Of a stretch of 64,000 nt of DNA, positions 1 to 9,897 are shown in pieces. Both the position numbers and the translations under genes were made by a program. Position 1 is the first letter of the stretch, and each line of letters begins with the position of its first letter. The notes under the pieces are model-generated. The model had not been told where the DNA came from. It made no database searches and saw only the letters and a list, made by a program, of their open reading frames with translations. Source of the DNA: Geobacter sp. (GTDB lineage Bacteria > Desulfobacterota > Desulfuromonadia > Geobacterales > Pseudopelobacteraceae); NCBI GenBank assembly GCA_009684515.1, contig WKKS01000003.1:1-64000 (forward strand), given 5' to 3'.

Positions 1-75
1 TGGCTGGGGCGCCAGGGATCGAACCTGGGAATGTCGGAATCAAAATCCGATGCCTTACCGCTTGGCGACGCCCCA
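1..75 (-). tRNA. tRNA-Gln (anticodon TTG)
   Basis: The reverse strand folds as a full cloverleaf: acceptor TGGGGCG paired with CGCCCCA, anticodon stem TCGGA/TCCGA around a loop containing TTG, and the T arm with GGTTCGATCC. The 3' CCA is encoded at positions 1-3. It lies 14 bases downstream of ispE on the same strand, so it is probably cotranscribed with it. Confidence 0.95.
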
Positions 76-89
76 ATATAAAACTCGAT

Positions 90-932
90 TCAAAGGGTTT
101 CTACGACTTTTACAAACCAGTCTGCTTTTATGGACATTTCTTTTGCCGCAAAGAAAGCTTTATCGCTGTTATCAAAAACACCAAAGACTGTAGATCCACT
201 ACCTGACATCATAGAGCAAGCAGCTCCTAAGTCTATCATCTGTTGTTTGATCTCTGCTATAACTGGGTAAGCAGGTATCGTTACTGATTCCAAGTCATTT
301 GAGAATATCGAACAAATATCTTTGATAGTCCCGTAAAACTCTGGCAATGTACTCAAAACTCTTTCGCTTGTCAACACTAAACTTCTGTAGACCCATGCAG
401 TTGAGACGTGAACACCGGGATTGACAAGTAATATCCATGCTTTTGGCATTTGTGGCATTTCGGATAGTTTGTCACCAATACCTTCAGCGAGAGCAGTTTT
501 TTTGAATATGAAAAAAGGGACATCAGCTCCGAGAGTAACACCGACATCCATTAAACGCTGATCCGGTAAATCTAATTTCAGAAGTTGATTCAATCCCATC
601 AACACGGTAGCAGCATCACTGCTGCCGCCGCCAAGTCCTGCCGCAACAGGAATGTTCTTGGTGATCTCTACCATTGCGCCCATGTTGGTTCCGGATAGGT
701 CAAGCATTATTCTGGCGGCTTTCCAGGCGATATTATCTGGACCATCCGGCACTCCATTATTACTGCAAGTTACCTTTATGCCAGGAGCATCAGTCACTGT
801 TATTGAGATGTCATCACACAGGTTAATGCGCTGCATGATCATGCGAAGTTCGTGATATCCATCCGGCCTGCGGCGGATGACATCCAACAGGTAGTTTACT
901 TTGGCAGGTGCTTTCAAAATAAGGGTTTGCAT
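90..932 (-). CDS. ispE: 4-diphosphocytidyl-2-C-methyl-D-erythritol kinase
   Basis: IspE phosphorylates CDP-methylerythritol with ATP in the non-mevalonate (MEP) route to isoprenoids, in the cytoplasm. The protein begins APAKVN and carries the GHMP-kinase glycine loop [14 protein letters not shown] and a late GSGSTVFG motif, all typical of IspE. I place the start at the ATG at 932, because GGAG lies 6 bases upstream and the family begins just before APAKVN; a longer frame to 1013 exists but adds an unconserved tail. At 280 residues the length is normal. It pairs functionally with the polyprenyl synthase at 27.7 kb and the hopanoid gene at 48.5 kb, which both use the isoprenoids it helps to make. 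Confidence 0.95.
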   Translation of the reverse strand: MQTLILKAPAKVNYLLDVIRRRPDGYHELRMIMQRINLCDDISITVTDAPGIKVTCSNNGVPDGPDNIAWKAARIMLDLSGTNMGAMVEITKNIPVAAGLGGGSSDAATVLMGLNQLLKLDLPDQRLMDVGVTLGADVPFFIFKKTALAEGIGDKLSEMPQMPKAWILLVNPGVHVSTAWVYRSLVLTSERVLSTLPEFYGTIKDICSIFSNDLESVTIPAYPVIAEIKQQMIDLGAACSMMSGSGSTVFGVFDNSDKAFFAAKEMSIKADWFVKVVETL

Positions 933-1023
933 TTCTGCTCCAATGTTGATTTGTATGCAACGTTTATATGAAAAATATCTGTTTTTGTCGAGCATCAAGT
1001 TTAATTTGATCATTGAAATGAAT

Positions 1024-1072
1024 TTGACAGATTTACTAGTAGTATGTTAGGACTAAAGTACGGTCATTTAGT
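1024..1072 (+). promoter_or_regulatory. cysE upstream region with TTGACA and ACTAAA-N9-TTTAGT palindrome
   Basis: A consensus -35 hexamer TTGACA lies at 1024-1029, and a perfect inverted repeat ACTAAA-N9-TTTAGT at 1052-1072, about 20 bases before the cysE start. No good -10 hexamer is seen at 16-18 bases from TTGACA. Placement immediately before a cysteine-synthesis gene suggests an operator, possibly for an Rrf2/CymR-like regulator; that identity is inference. Confidence 0.4.
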
Positions 1073-1093
1073 GACATTATGAGGAGTTGAGCC

Positions 1094-1777
1094 ATGTTTA
1101 AGGACATTCGTGAAGACATAAACTCAGTTTTTGAACGTGATCCCGCTGCACGTAATGTTATGGAAATTATCTTCTGCTATCCAGGGTTGCATGCTCTCTG
1201 GATTTATCGTGTGGCTCACTGGTTCTGGATTAAAGAGTTCTATTTTCTAGGTCGGTTCATCTCTCATATTGGTCGGTTTTTAACTGGTGTTGAAATCCAT
1301 CCAGGAGCAAAGATTGGCCGGAAGTTTTTTATCGACCACGGTATGGGTGTTGTCATTGGAGAAACGGCAGAAATTGGAAATAATGTTACTCTCTATCACG
1401 GAGTTACTTTGGGAGGCGTCACTTGGGACAAGGTGAAACGACATCCTACTCTTGAGGATAATGTCGTGATCGGCTCCGGGTCAAAGGTCTTGGGTCCATT
1501 CACAGTTGGCAAGGGTGCCAAAATTGGTTCTAATTCTGTGGTTGTAAAAGAGGTTCCTGAGAATGCCACCGTGGTTGGAATTCCTGGAAGGGTTGTAATG
1601 TCTCAGGAAAAGCCTGCCGAGCTGCGACCGGACCTGGAACACGGGAAACTTCCGGATCCTGAAGCGAAGGCAATATCCTGTCTATTTGACCAAATCAGGG
1701 ATCTGGAAAAGAAATATTCTGAGCTGGCTGATGCTCATGAATCTCTTAAAAAGCGACTTGATTCTGCTCGCCAATAG
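1094..1777 (+). CDS. cysE: serine O-acetyltransferase
   Basis: The enzyme transfers acetyl from acetyl-CoA to L-serine, the first step of cysteine synthesis. The N-terminal helical part ([18 protein letters not shown]) is followed by the left-handed beta-helix of hexapeptide repeats, including [26 protein letters not shown] and YHGVTLGG, with the catalytic Asp-His pair in DHGMG. At 227 residues it matches the short EpsC-like SAT class, with an added C-terminal charged helix (about 190-227) that could be a coiled coil. GAGGAG precedes the ATG. The upstream palindrome suggests control by cysteine or sulfur supply. It is not in an operon with a cysteine synthase here. Confidence 0.95.
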   Translation: MFKDIREDINSVFERDPAARNVMEIIFCYPGLHALWIYRVAHWFWIKEFYFLGRFISHIGRFLTGVEIHPGAKIGRKFFIDHGMGVVIGETAEIGNNVTLYHGVTLGGVTWDKVKRHPTLEDNVVIGSGSKVLGPFTVGKGAKIGSNSVVVKEVPENATVVGIPGRVVMSQEKPAELRPDLEHGKLPDPEAKAISCLFDQIRDLEKKYSELADAHESLKKRLDSARQ

Positions 1778-1816
1778 TAGATTGACGCTCAACCTCAAAT
1801 CTGGCATATTCCTGCA

Positions 1817-2644
1817 ATGATCAAACGTCAAACAACCATTAACCGCATTTTCAAGGTATCAGGCATTGGCTTGCACAGTGGTCGCGAAGTTACCTTGGAG
1901 TTTCTGCCCAGACGAGAGTTTGGCATAGCTTTCGTTCATAACGGCATTACAATCCCCGCACGATATGACATGGTCGCTGATACGCGCCTTTCGACCCTTA
2001 TTTCAAAAGATGGCGCTTCCGTGTCAACTATTGAACATCTCATGGCAGCTTTCTATTTTTCTGGAATTACTAATTGCCTGGTCTATATTGATGGTCCAGA
2101 GGTACCTATTCTTGACGGCTCTGCCTGGGAGTTTTACCAGGGAATGTGGAAGGCCGGCGTCTATGAATTTCCAGAGGCTGGGGTGTATCTTAAGGTACAA
2201 CGTCCGGTGGAGGTAAGCCATAAGGAAGCTTTTGTCAGAATCAAACCGCTCAACATGCTGGACATAACCATGTCAATTGAGTTCCGCGCTCCAGTGGGAA
2301 GGCAAAAAAAACGTGTTACTGACGTGGAAAATGCGTTCTCGATTATTAACTCGCGTACTTTTACGATGGTTGAGGAAATTGAAGCTATAAAGAAGGCTGG
2401 CTTGGCAAAAGGCGGGTCACTGGACAATGCCGTTGTCATTGGTGAGGATGACGTGATTAATCCGCAAGGACTACGTTACAAGAAAGAATTGGTCAATCAT
2501 AAGATTCTGGACTTAATTGGTGACCTCTACACCAGTGGCTACCGAATTCTTGGCAAGGTTGAAGCCAGCAGAACCGGACATTATCTTAACAATCAATTTT
2601 TGAAGGAACTGTTTTCCAATCCTGAAAACTACAGTATCTATTGA
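1817..2644 (+). CDS. lpxC: UDP-3-O-acyl-N-acetylglucosamine deacetylase
   Basis: LpxC is the zinc deacetylase that commits UDP-GlcNAc to lipid A synthesis. The metal-binding stretch TIEHLMAAF, the DGPEVPILDGSA segment, the NHKILDLIGD motif and the late TGHYLNN histidine are all present. At 275 residues it is somewhat shorter than the roughly 305 of the enterobacterial protein, the difference lying mainly at the ends. No strong Shine-Dalgarno precedes the ATG, and it follows cysE by 39 bases, so it may be cotranscribed. Its last 7 bases overlap the end of the convergent AsmA-like gene, so the two transcripts must be antisense at their 3' ends. Confidence 0.93.
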   Translation: MIKRQTTINRIFKVSGIGLHSGREVTLEFLPRREFGIAFVHNGITIPARYDMVADTRLSTLISKDGASVSTIEHLMAAFYFSGITNCLVYIDGPEVPILDGSAWEFYQGMWKAGVYEFPEAGVYLKVQRPVEVSHKEAFVRIKPLNMLDITMSIEFRAPVGRQKKRVTDVENAFSIINSRTFTMVEEIEAIKKAGLAKGGSLDNAVVIGEDDVINPQGLRYKKELVNHKILDLIGDLYTSGYRILGKVEASRTGHYLNNQFLKELFSNPENYSIY

Positions 2645-5600
2645 CCCAAAATAACCTCGCCTGTGTCAGTGAACAGTCTGACCGGTAACTCAAATACCCT
2701 CCTGAAAATATTAAATACTCCCTTTCCCATTGATTTTACTGGAATTGCGCTGACCTTAGGATCGGACCACTTTCCCTTCGCCTCAAAATAGGCGGTTAAG
2801 AAATCCTTTTCCTTGCCGGTCAATAGCCAACCCACAATTGGAATCCTGTTGACGACTTTATCAACCGTCTGAAGGGGTTGAACTCCTATGGTCAGGTTTA
2901 AATCCTCTTTGACTATATCGGCGCTCCCGATAATGGAGATGTTTATGGCATCGCTGCTGATAAAGATATTCTGACTTGAGACGGTACCGTCCTTAACTTC
3001 AATGCTGCCGGTTATGTTATTGTAGGGCATGCCGCCTGAAACCATGTCAGGCAATTGGAATTTTAACAGTTGGGAAAGGTTGAGGATTGAAAATACTTTC
3101 GAAAGAGTACTGAATTTACGAAGCTTACCATTGACCATCTTTAACCTGATATTGCCCAAAGCACTCTTTTTAATGTCATCAATATTTGCCCCACGGGCGG
3201 TCAGATCACTGTGTAGTGTTAACCTGCCTGTAACCTCTCTGGATATATCCAGTGCAGTGAATAATTCCTCTGCGTCAATGTTGTTAAGATCAATGGAGAT
3301 GTCATAACGGTTGTCCCTACTGCCACTTGGAGCGATTCTGCCATTAGCTGTCAGTTTTCCTTCGAGCAACAAGGCTGTAATGCTCTTAATATATAAGGAA
3401 CTGTTTTCGTAGCTAGCACTCGCATTCAATTTGTCGAAATTAAGTTTTCCGTAATTGCCGGATTCTACAAACAGGCTGACACTGTAATTGCCACTATTCT
3501 TGGAGGTAACTTCCTTTGATTGATTCGTTGGTATAAGCATATAAAGGTCATCAATATTCAATTTACTTGATGTAACCGACAAAGAAGAAACTGGATTAAT
3601 ACCCGAATGATATTCACCGCTAACATTGAAATTTGATGAATTTAGTAGTCCTGATACACTTTTAAACCTATACAAACCGCTGCTAACAGAGAAGGCAGCA
3701 TTAAAGCGTTTGATAGCCGTATCTGGCCGGTCTTGTGATAAATTTAAATCTCTCAGAAAAAGCTCCGGAGAATAAAGTGTTATCTCGGCTTCCGGATTGT
3801 TCAGATCTTTAAGCCGGCCTTTTACGTTTAACAATGAACTGCCGTAGAGGGCAGTTATGCTCGATGTTTCCAAACTGTGACCTCGGAATAAGATGGATCC
3901 ATTTATTCCGCTGACTGTTTTTAGCGTCTCACCTGGCTTTAAAGAAAAAGCATTCAATGAAATTGTACCGTTGTAATCCATTGTACTGAAATCTTCCGGA
4001 TTTCCGCTCCCCTTGATATGGGTCTGCACCTTTCCGCGCGGCTGATATTTTTGCCACATGGATAATATGGGAAGAGTTTCATTCATCTGGAAATGATTGC
4101 TCTGAAGATCAAATCCCAAATACGGTTGTTTGCCATATTTGAAAAGAGCACTGCCTGAAAGGATCATCGTTTGAAGATTATATGAGAGACTTGTGAGTCT
4201 TGTCTCTTCTTTTCCGATGACTGAACTGAAGTTAATATGGTTGGCGACCCCCACCGGTTTACGAATGGATCCGGGAAAAGAATAAAGTGCCTGTTTTAGA
4301 TCCCATTCCCCACTCAGGTTATAAGCCGAATGATGTCCACTGCCTGTTAGTTTGAGATTTGAGCTGCTGCTGTATTCCAGTTTGGATGCACCTGCGATTT
4401 TAGCCAGCCAGGCAATTTCTGGCCCACGGGGAGATATGTCCATTCTAACTGGATAATCGGAACGTTTATCCGTGTTGTATTCCGTAATGGAACCATCCAA
4501 GGTGAACGGTGATGTGCCGAAAAAACCTGACATGCCAATGAGGTTGAAGTTCTTCCCCTTAAGCTCAATGGTTCCTTTTATATTGTTGAAGCTCGGAGCA
4601 TTCGGGCCATAGCTCAGCACCGCATTTTCAACTGGACCGCGAATCACAAGTGTATTGTAGTTCTGACCAACTTCCATATGGGCAATCTGGCTGACACGAC
4701 CATCAAGGATTCCGCTATCCAGCTTGAAAATGCCAGATTTAATTTTGTTTTCAACGTAATCGGCAGCATCATCCTCGATTATGCCGTACGGTACGTAATC
4801 TCTTATCTCTTCATACTTAAATGTCTTCGGAGTGAATGCGTTAACCACGATGCGCGGGTCTTTTGTCCTGTAGTCATGAATCTGTACGCTGCCTTTAATC
4901 CTGAACTTTTCCTCGAGATTGGCATCAATTGAAGTTATGTCAATAAGCTGCTTGTTTAACTTTATGGCATAATCCAGTTGCAATGAGCGAGGTGAAAGTG
5001 TTGCGTGGAATATGTTCGGCCAGCTTACACTGGCATTCTGTATTTGAAGTTTGCCTTTAGCTGCAAATTGCTGAAACGTGCCCTTAAAGTCGGTGCTAAA
5101 GTCGAGCCTCCCTCCACTGTTGGTAAATGGAATGAACTGTCCGAAGTAAGGCCAGAACCTGCCTATTTCAGCCTGTTTCACGTTGACGTCACAGTTTAGA
5201 TCCGTATCCAGTAACGATGTATTTATCTCAGGAATACGTACAGTGCCTGACAACGATATGTGTGTAGGAGTTCCAGTGATAGCGGGAAGGTCGGCAGTTA
5301 GTTTAATATGACCTTTGCGGCCGCGAGCAATGTGATCAATTGTTAGCTGAATGTTATCAAGCCTTGCCGAAAGTCCCTCGCTTTGTACGGATCTGTCTCG
5401 CCACATTATGCTGCTGTTCTTCATTCTGATCCGCTTAAACTGCACTTGGACAGAATCTTTGCCTGGTTTCAGCAGGTCGTCAATGTTGAGGACTCCGTCG
5501 GTTCCACGGGTCAGTGATAATGTTGCACCGTTCAAGTCGATGTTTTTGAGTTCAACTTTCTTATCCAGGAGCGGCATCAGGGCTAGTTGTACAGTAACCT

Positions 5601-5868
5601 GGTCCGCTGTTAGAAGTTCTCCCGAACCATCGGTTTCTTTAACCTGAAAGTTGGTGAAAACAAATGAAGGTCCAAAATGCCAGGCAAATGTCCCGTTCTT
5701 AAAGCTCACCTGTCGATTTAGACTCTTATGCAGCAAATCAAGTATCTCTGTCCGGTAGGCATTTACATCCATTAGATAAGGAAGGAAAAAGGCCAGGGCG
5801 GCCACAAGCGTGACGACCGACATCAAAAGAATCCCAGTTAGCTTGACCAAGCGTATTTTGGGTTTCAT
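2638..5868 (-). CDS. AsmA/YhdP-family inner-membrane-anchored envelope protein
   Basis: A 1076-residue protein with one N-terminal membrane helix (about residues 8-30, LTGILLMSVVTLVAALAFFL) followed by an N-terminal AsmA-type domain and a very long beta-rich periplasmic region, closing with an AsmA-like C-terminal segment (about 860-1040, with TIGVQPLQTVDKVVNRIPIVGWLL). Members of this family, such as YhdP and TamB, are elongated grooves implicated in moving phospholipids to the outer membrane; the exact cargo here is unknown. Its start overlaps the stop of the upstream CNNM gene by 4 bases, so the two are translationally coupled. No residues of a catalytic kind are seen. Confidence 0.85.
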   Translation of the reverse strand: MKPKIRLVKLTGILLMSVVTLVAALAFFLPYLMDVNAYRTEILDLLHKSLNRQVSFKNGTFAWHFGPSFVFTNFQVKETDGSGELLTADQVTVQLALMPLLDKKVELKNIDLNGATLSLTRGTDGVLNIDDLLKPGKDSVQVQFKRIRMKNSSIMWRDRSVQSEGLSARLDNIQLTIDHIARGRKGHIKLTADLPAITGTPTHISLSGTVRIPEINTSLLDTDLNCDVNVKQAEIGRFWPYFGQFIPFTNSGGRLDFSTDFKGTFQQFAAKGKLQIQNASVSWPNIFHATLSPRSLQLDYAIKLNKQLIDITSIDANLEEKFRIKGSVQIHDYRTKDPRIVVNAFTPKTFKYEEIRDYVPYGIIEDDAADYVENKIKSGIFKLDSGILDGRVSQIAHMEVGQNYNTLVIRGPVENAVLSYGPNAPSFNNIKGTIELKGKNFNLIGMSGFFGTSPFTLDGSITEYNTDKRSDYPVRMDISPRGPEIAWLAKIAGASKLEYSSSSNLKLTGSGHHSAYNLSGEWDLKQALYSFPGSIRKPVGVANHINFSSVIGKEETRLTSLSYNLQTMILSGSALFKYGKQPYLGFDLQSNHFQMNETLPILSMWQKYQPRGKVQTHIKGSGNPEDFSTMDYNGTISLNAFSLKPGETLKTVSGINGSILFRGHSLETSSITALYGSSLLNVKGRLKDLNNPEAEITLYSPELFLRDLNLSQDRPDTAIKRFNAAFSVSSGLYRFKSVSGLLNSSNFNVSGEYHSGINPVSSLSVTSSKLNIDDLYMLIPTNQSKEVTSKNSGNYSVSLFVESGNYGKLNFDKLNASASYENSSLYIKSITALLLEGKLTANGRIAPSGSRDNRYDISIDLNNIDAEELFTALDISREVTGRLTLHSDLTARGANIDDIKKSALGNIRLKMVNGKLRKFSTLSKVFSILNLSQLLKFQLPDMVSGGMPYNNITGSIEVKDGTVSSQNIFISSDAINISIIGSADIVKEDLNLTIGVQPLQTVDKVVNRIPIVGWLLTGKEKDFLTAYFEAKGKWSDPKVSAIPVKSMGKGVFNIFRRVFELPVRLFTDTGEVILGQ

Positions 5869-7172
5869 GGGCTTGTTTTTTCTGGAGAAAGTCTGATGCG
5901 TCTGATTCTGCGGCGATCAACACTTTCAACTGTAAATAAATAGTCCAGAAACGAAATGCTTTCACCCTGATTCATCAGGTGGCCTGCTTGAGCCAGCAGA
6001 AAACCGCCGATAGTAGTGTAGGAAGGATCTTCCGGTATCTGGAGATCAAGTCTCTGATTTGCCTCCCGGACGGTCAGCATGCCGTCCAGCAGGTAACTTC
6101 CATTGTCCTCTACGAATTGAGCCGGCGACACATCGTCAAACTCATCGTCAATTTCACCAACTATTTCCTCCAGAAGGTCCTCAAGCGTGACAATTCCCTC
6201 GAAACCGCCGTATTCATCCACTACAAAAACCATATGCGCACGCGAAGTCTGCATTTGCTTTAAAGTGACGCTTAGTTGTGCATTAGAAGGTATGAAGCGG
6301 GGAGGGTGGAGAAGTGCCTCAAGGTTGAATTCGCCGGACTCCGGTTGTGATAAAAAGGGCTCAAGATCTCTTCTGACCACAATACCAGCTATGTTGTCCA
6401 ACTGATCACGATAAACCGGAATGCGGGAATAACCGAGCGAATTGAATGCATGCCTAGTATCTTTCAACGTGGCTGTGATTGGCAGAGCTGCAACTGCATG
6501 GCGCGGAATCATGACGTCTTGTACTTCAGAATCAGAAAATTCGAAAACCCGATGAAGCAGGCGTTGCTCATCAGCTTCAAGAGCGCCGCTGGTGTGCGAT
6601 ACATCAATGATTTGACGCAACTCCGCAATTGTATACGCGCTGGCATGTTCACTTGTTGAATGAAGACCAAGCAGCCTGACTGTTAGCCTGCCGGCATAGT
6701 CGAGCAACCGGATTGGCCAGAGGAATATTCTGTGAAATAGTCTCAAGGGCCAGGCGATAACCAGTGCAACATGTTCGGCGCGTTCCAGAGCAAGAGTTTT
6801 AGGGGCTAGTTCACCCAAAACGATATGGAGAAAAGTTATTGCGGTGAAAGCAATTGCGAAAGAAATTGTGTGTCGCAGAGTGGATGACAGAATCCCAGAA
6901 AGCGGTATCTCAAGCAAACGTGCGATCGCCGGTTCACCAACCCAGCCAAGTGCGAGAGAAGCGATCGTAATGCCAAGTTGGGTAGCTGAAATATACGAAT
7001 TCAAGTTGTCGAGCAGTTCCAAAAGAACGTTTGCCCGACTATTTCCTTCTGCTTTGAGAGCCTCGATTCTAGAGCGTCGGACGGCAACCAAAGCAAATTC
7101 TGATGCAACGAAAAAACCGTTGGCTGCAACTAACAGGCATACGAGTAACAGATAAGGTAGTGATGAAGTCAT
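5865..7172 (-). CDS. CNNM/CorC (HlyC) family membrane protein with CBS pair
   Basis: Domain order is a DUF21/CNNM membrane domain with about four hydrophobic helices (residues 1-190, including LALGWVGEPAIARLLE and VLGELAPKTLALERAE), a CBS pair (about 200-325, with VQDVMIPRHAVAAL and MVFVVDEYGGFEGIVTLEDLLEEIVG) and a C-terminal CorC_HlyC domain (about 340-420). The family is linked to Mg2+/Co2+ transport; the old name hemolysin is not a demonstrated function here. I prefer the ATG at 7172, which places the first helix near the N-terminus; a GTG at 7223 would add 17 residues. It overlaps the AsmA-like gene, implying an envelope role for the pair. Confidence 0.88.
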   Translation of the reverse strand: MTSSLPYLLLVCLLVAANGFFVASEFALVAVRRSRIEALKAEGNSRANVLLELLDNLNSYISATQLGITIASLALGWVGEPAIARLLEIPLSGILSSTLRHTISFAIAFTAITFLHIVLGELAPKTLALERAEHVALVIAWPLRLFHRIFLWPIRLLDYAGRLTVRLLGLHSTSEHASAYTIAELRQIIDVSHTSGALEADEQRLLHRVFEFSDSEVQDVMIPRHAVAALPITATLKDTRHAFNSLGYSRIPVYRDQLDNIAGIVVRRDLEPFLSQPESGEFNLEALLHPPRFIPSNAQLSVTLKQMQTSRAHMVFVVDEYGGFEGIVTLEDLLEEIVGEIDDEFDDVSPAQFVEDNGSYLLDGMLTVREANQRLDLQIPEDPSYTTIGGFLLAQAGHLMNQGESISFLDYLFTVESVDRRRIRRIRLSPEKTSP

Positions 7173-7297
7173 CCTGCTATTCTCTATGCAAGTGCTGTTC
7201 TTGTCAACCGTGACTTTAGGCACTGCATCATTTGATAGTCAAAACCGTTGCTATTGTGATATCAAATCAAACCAACATTAATTGCAAGGATGTCTTA

Positions 7298-8035
7298 ATG
7301 CTGAACGGTAAAAAAATTATTGTTATACTGCCTGCCTACAATGCTGCAAAAACTCTTGAGCAGACCTGGAGAGAAATCCCATTTGAATATGTCGATGATG
7401 TGATTCTGGTGGACGATGCATCGCGGGATAATACGGTAGATGAAGCGCGCCGACTGGGAATCAGGACCGTTGTGCATACTGCTAATCGAGGCTATGGGGG
7501 GAACCAGAAAACCTGTTACAGGGAAGCACTTGTCATGGGAGCTGATATTGTCGTAATGCTGCATCCGGATTACCAGTATACTCCTCGCCTGATACCGGCA
7601 ATCGCTTCAATGATTGCCTGGGGAGAATTCGATGCTGTTTTGGCATCGCGCATTCTTGGTGTTGGGGCACTTAAAGGCGGCATGCCTGCTTATAAGTATG
7701 TTTCAAACAGGGTGCTCACGTTGGTGGAAAATCTGTTGATAGGGCAAAAACTATCCGAGTACCATACCGGCTACCGAGCCTTTTCCAGGCAGGTTCTAGA
7801 AAAAATATCCCTGGAAAAAAACTCCGACGATTTTGTCTTTGATAACCAGATGCTGGCGCAAGTTGTTTGGAACGGTTTTAGAATTGGTGAAGTAAGCTGC
7901 CCCACCAGATATTTTGAGAATGCCTCTTCGATCAATTTTAAACGAAGTGTTGTGTACGGTATTGGTGTATTGATTACCGCTGCACAGTACCGGCTCAATA
8001 AGCTTGGTCTCATTCGGTCTGAGATATTCATGTAG
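7298..8035 (+). CDS. family 2 glycosyltransferase (dolichol-phosphate-sugar-synthase type)
   Basis: A GT-A fold family 2 enzyme of 245 residues: [18 protein letters not shown] opens the nucleotide-sugar domain, VDDASRDNT and the HPDYQY segment supply the acidic residues that bind the sugar nucleotide and metal, and the C-terminal part has [13 protein letters not shown] and HTGYRAFSR. Enzymes of this subgroup usually transfer a sugar to polyprenyl phosphate or an envelope acceptor; donor and acceptor cannot be read from the sequence. There is no C-terminal membrane helix pair. The ATG at 7298 has AAGGA 7 bases upstream; the frame extends back to a TTG at 7232 but lacks a ribosome site there. 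Confidence 0.88.
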   Translation: MLNGKKIIVILPAYNAAKTLEQTWREIPFEYVDDVILVDDASRDNTVDEARRLGIRTVVHTANRGYGGNQKTCYREALVMGADIVVMLHPDYQYTPRLIPAIASMIAWGEFDAVLASRILGVGALKGGMPAYKYVSNRVLTLVENLLIGQKLSEYHTGYRAFSRQVLEKISLEKNSDDFVFDNQMLAQVVWNGFRIGEVSCPTRYFENASSINFKRSVVYGIGVLITAAQYRLNKLGLIRSEIFM

Positions 8036-8050
8036 CATCCGCGCTATTAA

Positions 8051-8092
8051 TTAAAACAGCCCGTCAACTGTTATGTTGACGGGCTGTTTTAA
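8051..8092. terminator. bidirectional rho-independent terminator
   Basis: A perfect 18-bp stem (TTAAAACAGCCCGTCAAC and its complement) around a 6-base loop, flanked by A- and T-rich ends on both strands. It sits between the convergent glycosyltransferase and the rplI operon and can serve both. Confidence 0.9.
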
Positions 8093-8111
8093 TTTTTAAT
8101 ATCTCGGTGAA

Positions 8112-8555
8112 CTAAGCTGCAGAGACGGTGATCTTGACTGTTGCGGTTACTTCCGGATGAATTTTGATGGTTGCAGTGAAGTCGCCCGTATGCTTAATAG
8201 CATCTTCAAGCACAATCTTTTTGCGGTCGATTTCGAAACCATTGGCATTCAAGAAAGCTGCGATTTCCATGTTTGTTACAGAACCGAAAAGCTTGCCTTC
8301 TTCACCACATTTGTGGGTAAGTGTCACGGCCAGAGCATTCAGTTTGTCAGCAAGAATTTTAGCCGACTCAAGCGCTTTGTTCTTTTTATATGCCAATTGA
8401 CGTTTCGCGTGCTCGAGAGCCTTGGCGTTACCGTCAGTTGCAGGTACAGCAAACTTTTTTGGAAGCAGATAGTTTCTGGCATAGCCTGGTGCCACCTTTA
8501 CGATATCACCAATGTGTCCCAGTGTTTCAATGTTTTCGGTCAGAATTACTTTCAT
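8112..8555 (-). CDS. rplI: 50S ribosomal protein L9
   Basis: L9 binds 23S rRNA near the L1 stalk and helps keep reading frame. The N-terminal domain MKVILTENIETLGHIGD...APGYARNYLLPKKFA is diagnostic, followed by the long connecting helix rich in Lys and Ala and the C-terminal RNA-binding domain ending VTATVKITVSAA. The ATG at 8555 is preceded by AAAGGAG, and the protein is 147 residues, the standard size. It is the last gene of rpsF-rpsR-DUF2232-rplI and ends just before a strong terminator. Confidence 0.97.
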   Translation of the reverse strand: MKVILTENIETLGHIGDIVKVAPGYARNYLLPKKFAVPATDGNAKALEHAKRQLAYKKNKALESAKILADKLNALAVTLTHKCGEEGKLFGSVTNMEIAAFLNANGFEIDRKKIVLEDAIKHTGDFTATIKIHPEVTATVKITVSAA

Positions 8556-8586
8556 CTTTCTTTCTCCTTTCGAGCCTGTTAAGTGG

Positions 8587-9552
8587 TTACAGGTTTTCCT
8601 GTTTGTTATTGGGGGTTCTGAAATCACCCCATAAGTCAAATAATCCGATTCCGGCAATCAGTGCTGCCAGATAAGGTTGCAGCACCAGCATTATGTATAA
8701 TCCAACTTTCAATATTCCGGCAATTGATTGTCTTGAAATAACTACACTGATAACTGCCATGCCTTGCACAAAGTAAAGAAGTGAGGCCAGCAACAAAATG
8801 TTCAGGGCAGGCGTTGTAACCAGAGGCGAAGGCAGCAGAGTTGAAAAACCGGCTGCAATAAGTGCCCATACTAAAAGATCTGGATTTTTAAACGAAGCAA
8901 AATCACCGATATTTATGCTGATCCCTGATTTGTCGGCTATTTTTTTCAGTAATGCGAGGTTGCAACCGGCAATAACTGCAATCAATGTTGTAATGAGTGC
9001 CGGGTACAATCTGTTCAACAGAGCCGAAATGGTACTCATGGTCTGTTTTAGAATTTCCAGTTCTTCGCCCTTGATGCCGCTTTTTTCATAGATTGCGGCA
9101 GCTTGAGTCATGCTGGATGCAATTTCGGTTGATATCAGCATCTGCAGGTTCTGGCCTGTTGAATAGCCATACAAGAAGATACCTGCGACCATAACAGTTA
9201 AATTTGCAGCAGTTGACCAGAAAACTGTACGACTTCCATTGTGACCGCGAGCAAGAAGTTCCGGCATGAACAAACCGGTCACTCCACACATACCAAGATA
9301 AAGTAAACCGGCAAAGAGACCAAACAGGGCAGTTGTCAGAGCAGTTGTGCCAAGAGTAACAATGAAGCCTGTTAAGCGTCCGTACCGTAATCTGGCATAC
9401 GCTGCCGGAAAGGGGGCCACGATACCGGAAAATATACCAATCGGCGGAATTGCAAGGTAAGCGGCAAAAAGAACAAACGAGCCGATCATGCCAAGCATGG
9501 CCGCTTTGAGGCGGGATGACAGGGCATGATCGGCTTGTAGTGCAAGGCTCAT
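8587..9552 (-). CDS. DUF2232 multi-pass membrane protein (YybS-like)
   Basis: About eight hydrophobic segments across 321 residues mark an integral membrane protein of the DUF2232/YybS type. The family is repeatedly found between rpsR and rplI, as here, but its biochemical role is not known. The start ATG follows the rpsR stop with no gap (TAA immediately followed by ATG) and lacks a separate ribosome site, so translation is very likely coupled to rpsR. Rapid coupling to ribosomal-protein synthesis suggests a role matched to growth rate, which is inference. Confidence 0.85.
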   Translation of the reverse strand: MSLALQADHALSSRLKAAMLGMIGSFVLFAAYLAIPPIGIFSGIVAPFPAAYARLRYGRLTGFIVTLGTTALTTALFGLFAGLLYLGMCGVTGLFMPELLARGHNGSRTVFWSTAANLTVMVAGIFLYGYSTGQNLQMLISTEIASSMTQAAAIYEKSGIKGEELEILKQTMSTISALLNRLYPALITTLIAVIAGCNLALLKKIADKSGISINIGDFASFKNPDLLVWALIAAGFSTLLPSPLVTTPALNILLLASLLYFVQGMAVISVVISRQSIAGILKVGLYIMLVLQPYLAALIAGIGLFDLWGDFRTPNNKQENL

Positions 9553-9876
9553 TTAGGCGGTTGCGTGATTCGCTGCAATCGGAAGAAGTGCAATGTTGCG
9601 TGCGCGCTTGATTGCTTCCGTAATTTCTCTTTGATGTGCTGCGCAGTTACCGGAGATGCGTCGTGGAACTATCTTGCCACGTTCAGTAACGAAAAAACGG
9701 AGTGTGCGTGGTTCTTTGTAATCGATTGTCAGGTTCTTTTCAGCGCAAAAGCGGCAAACTTTACGGCGTTGAAAAGGACGTCTTTTGCGGGGGCCGCCTG
9801 GGCCGCCTGCCGGACGCTGGCCTGGGCCGCCTGCCGGACGTTGATATGAAGATGTAGTTGGTCTCTCGTCGCTCAT
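9553..9876 (-). CDS. rpsR: 30S ribosomal protein S18
   Basis: S18 binds with S6 on the platform of the small subunit. The core is clear: [52 protein letters not shown]. It carries an N-terminal extension of about 35 residues made of Gly-Pro-rich repeats (QRPAGGPG twice), so 107 residues rather than about 75. The two zinc-like cysteines CxxC are present with a third Cys in GNCAAHQ. GGAGG lies 8 bases before the ATG. It follows rpsF by 21 bases; the usual single-strand-binding protein gene between them is absent. Confidence 0.96.
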   Translation of the reverse strand: MSDERPTTSSYQRPAGGPGQRPAGGPGGPRKRRPFQRRKVCRFCAEKNLTIDYKEPRTLRFFVTERGKIVPRRISGNCAAHQREITEAIKRARNIALLPIAANHATA

Positions 9877-9897
9877 GAGTATATATCCTCCAATTAA

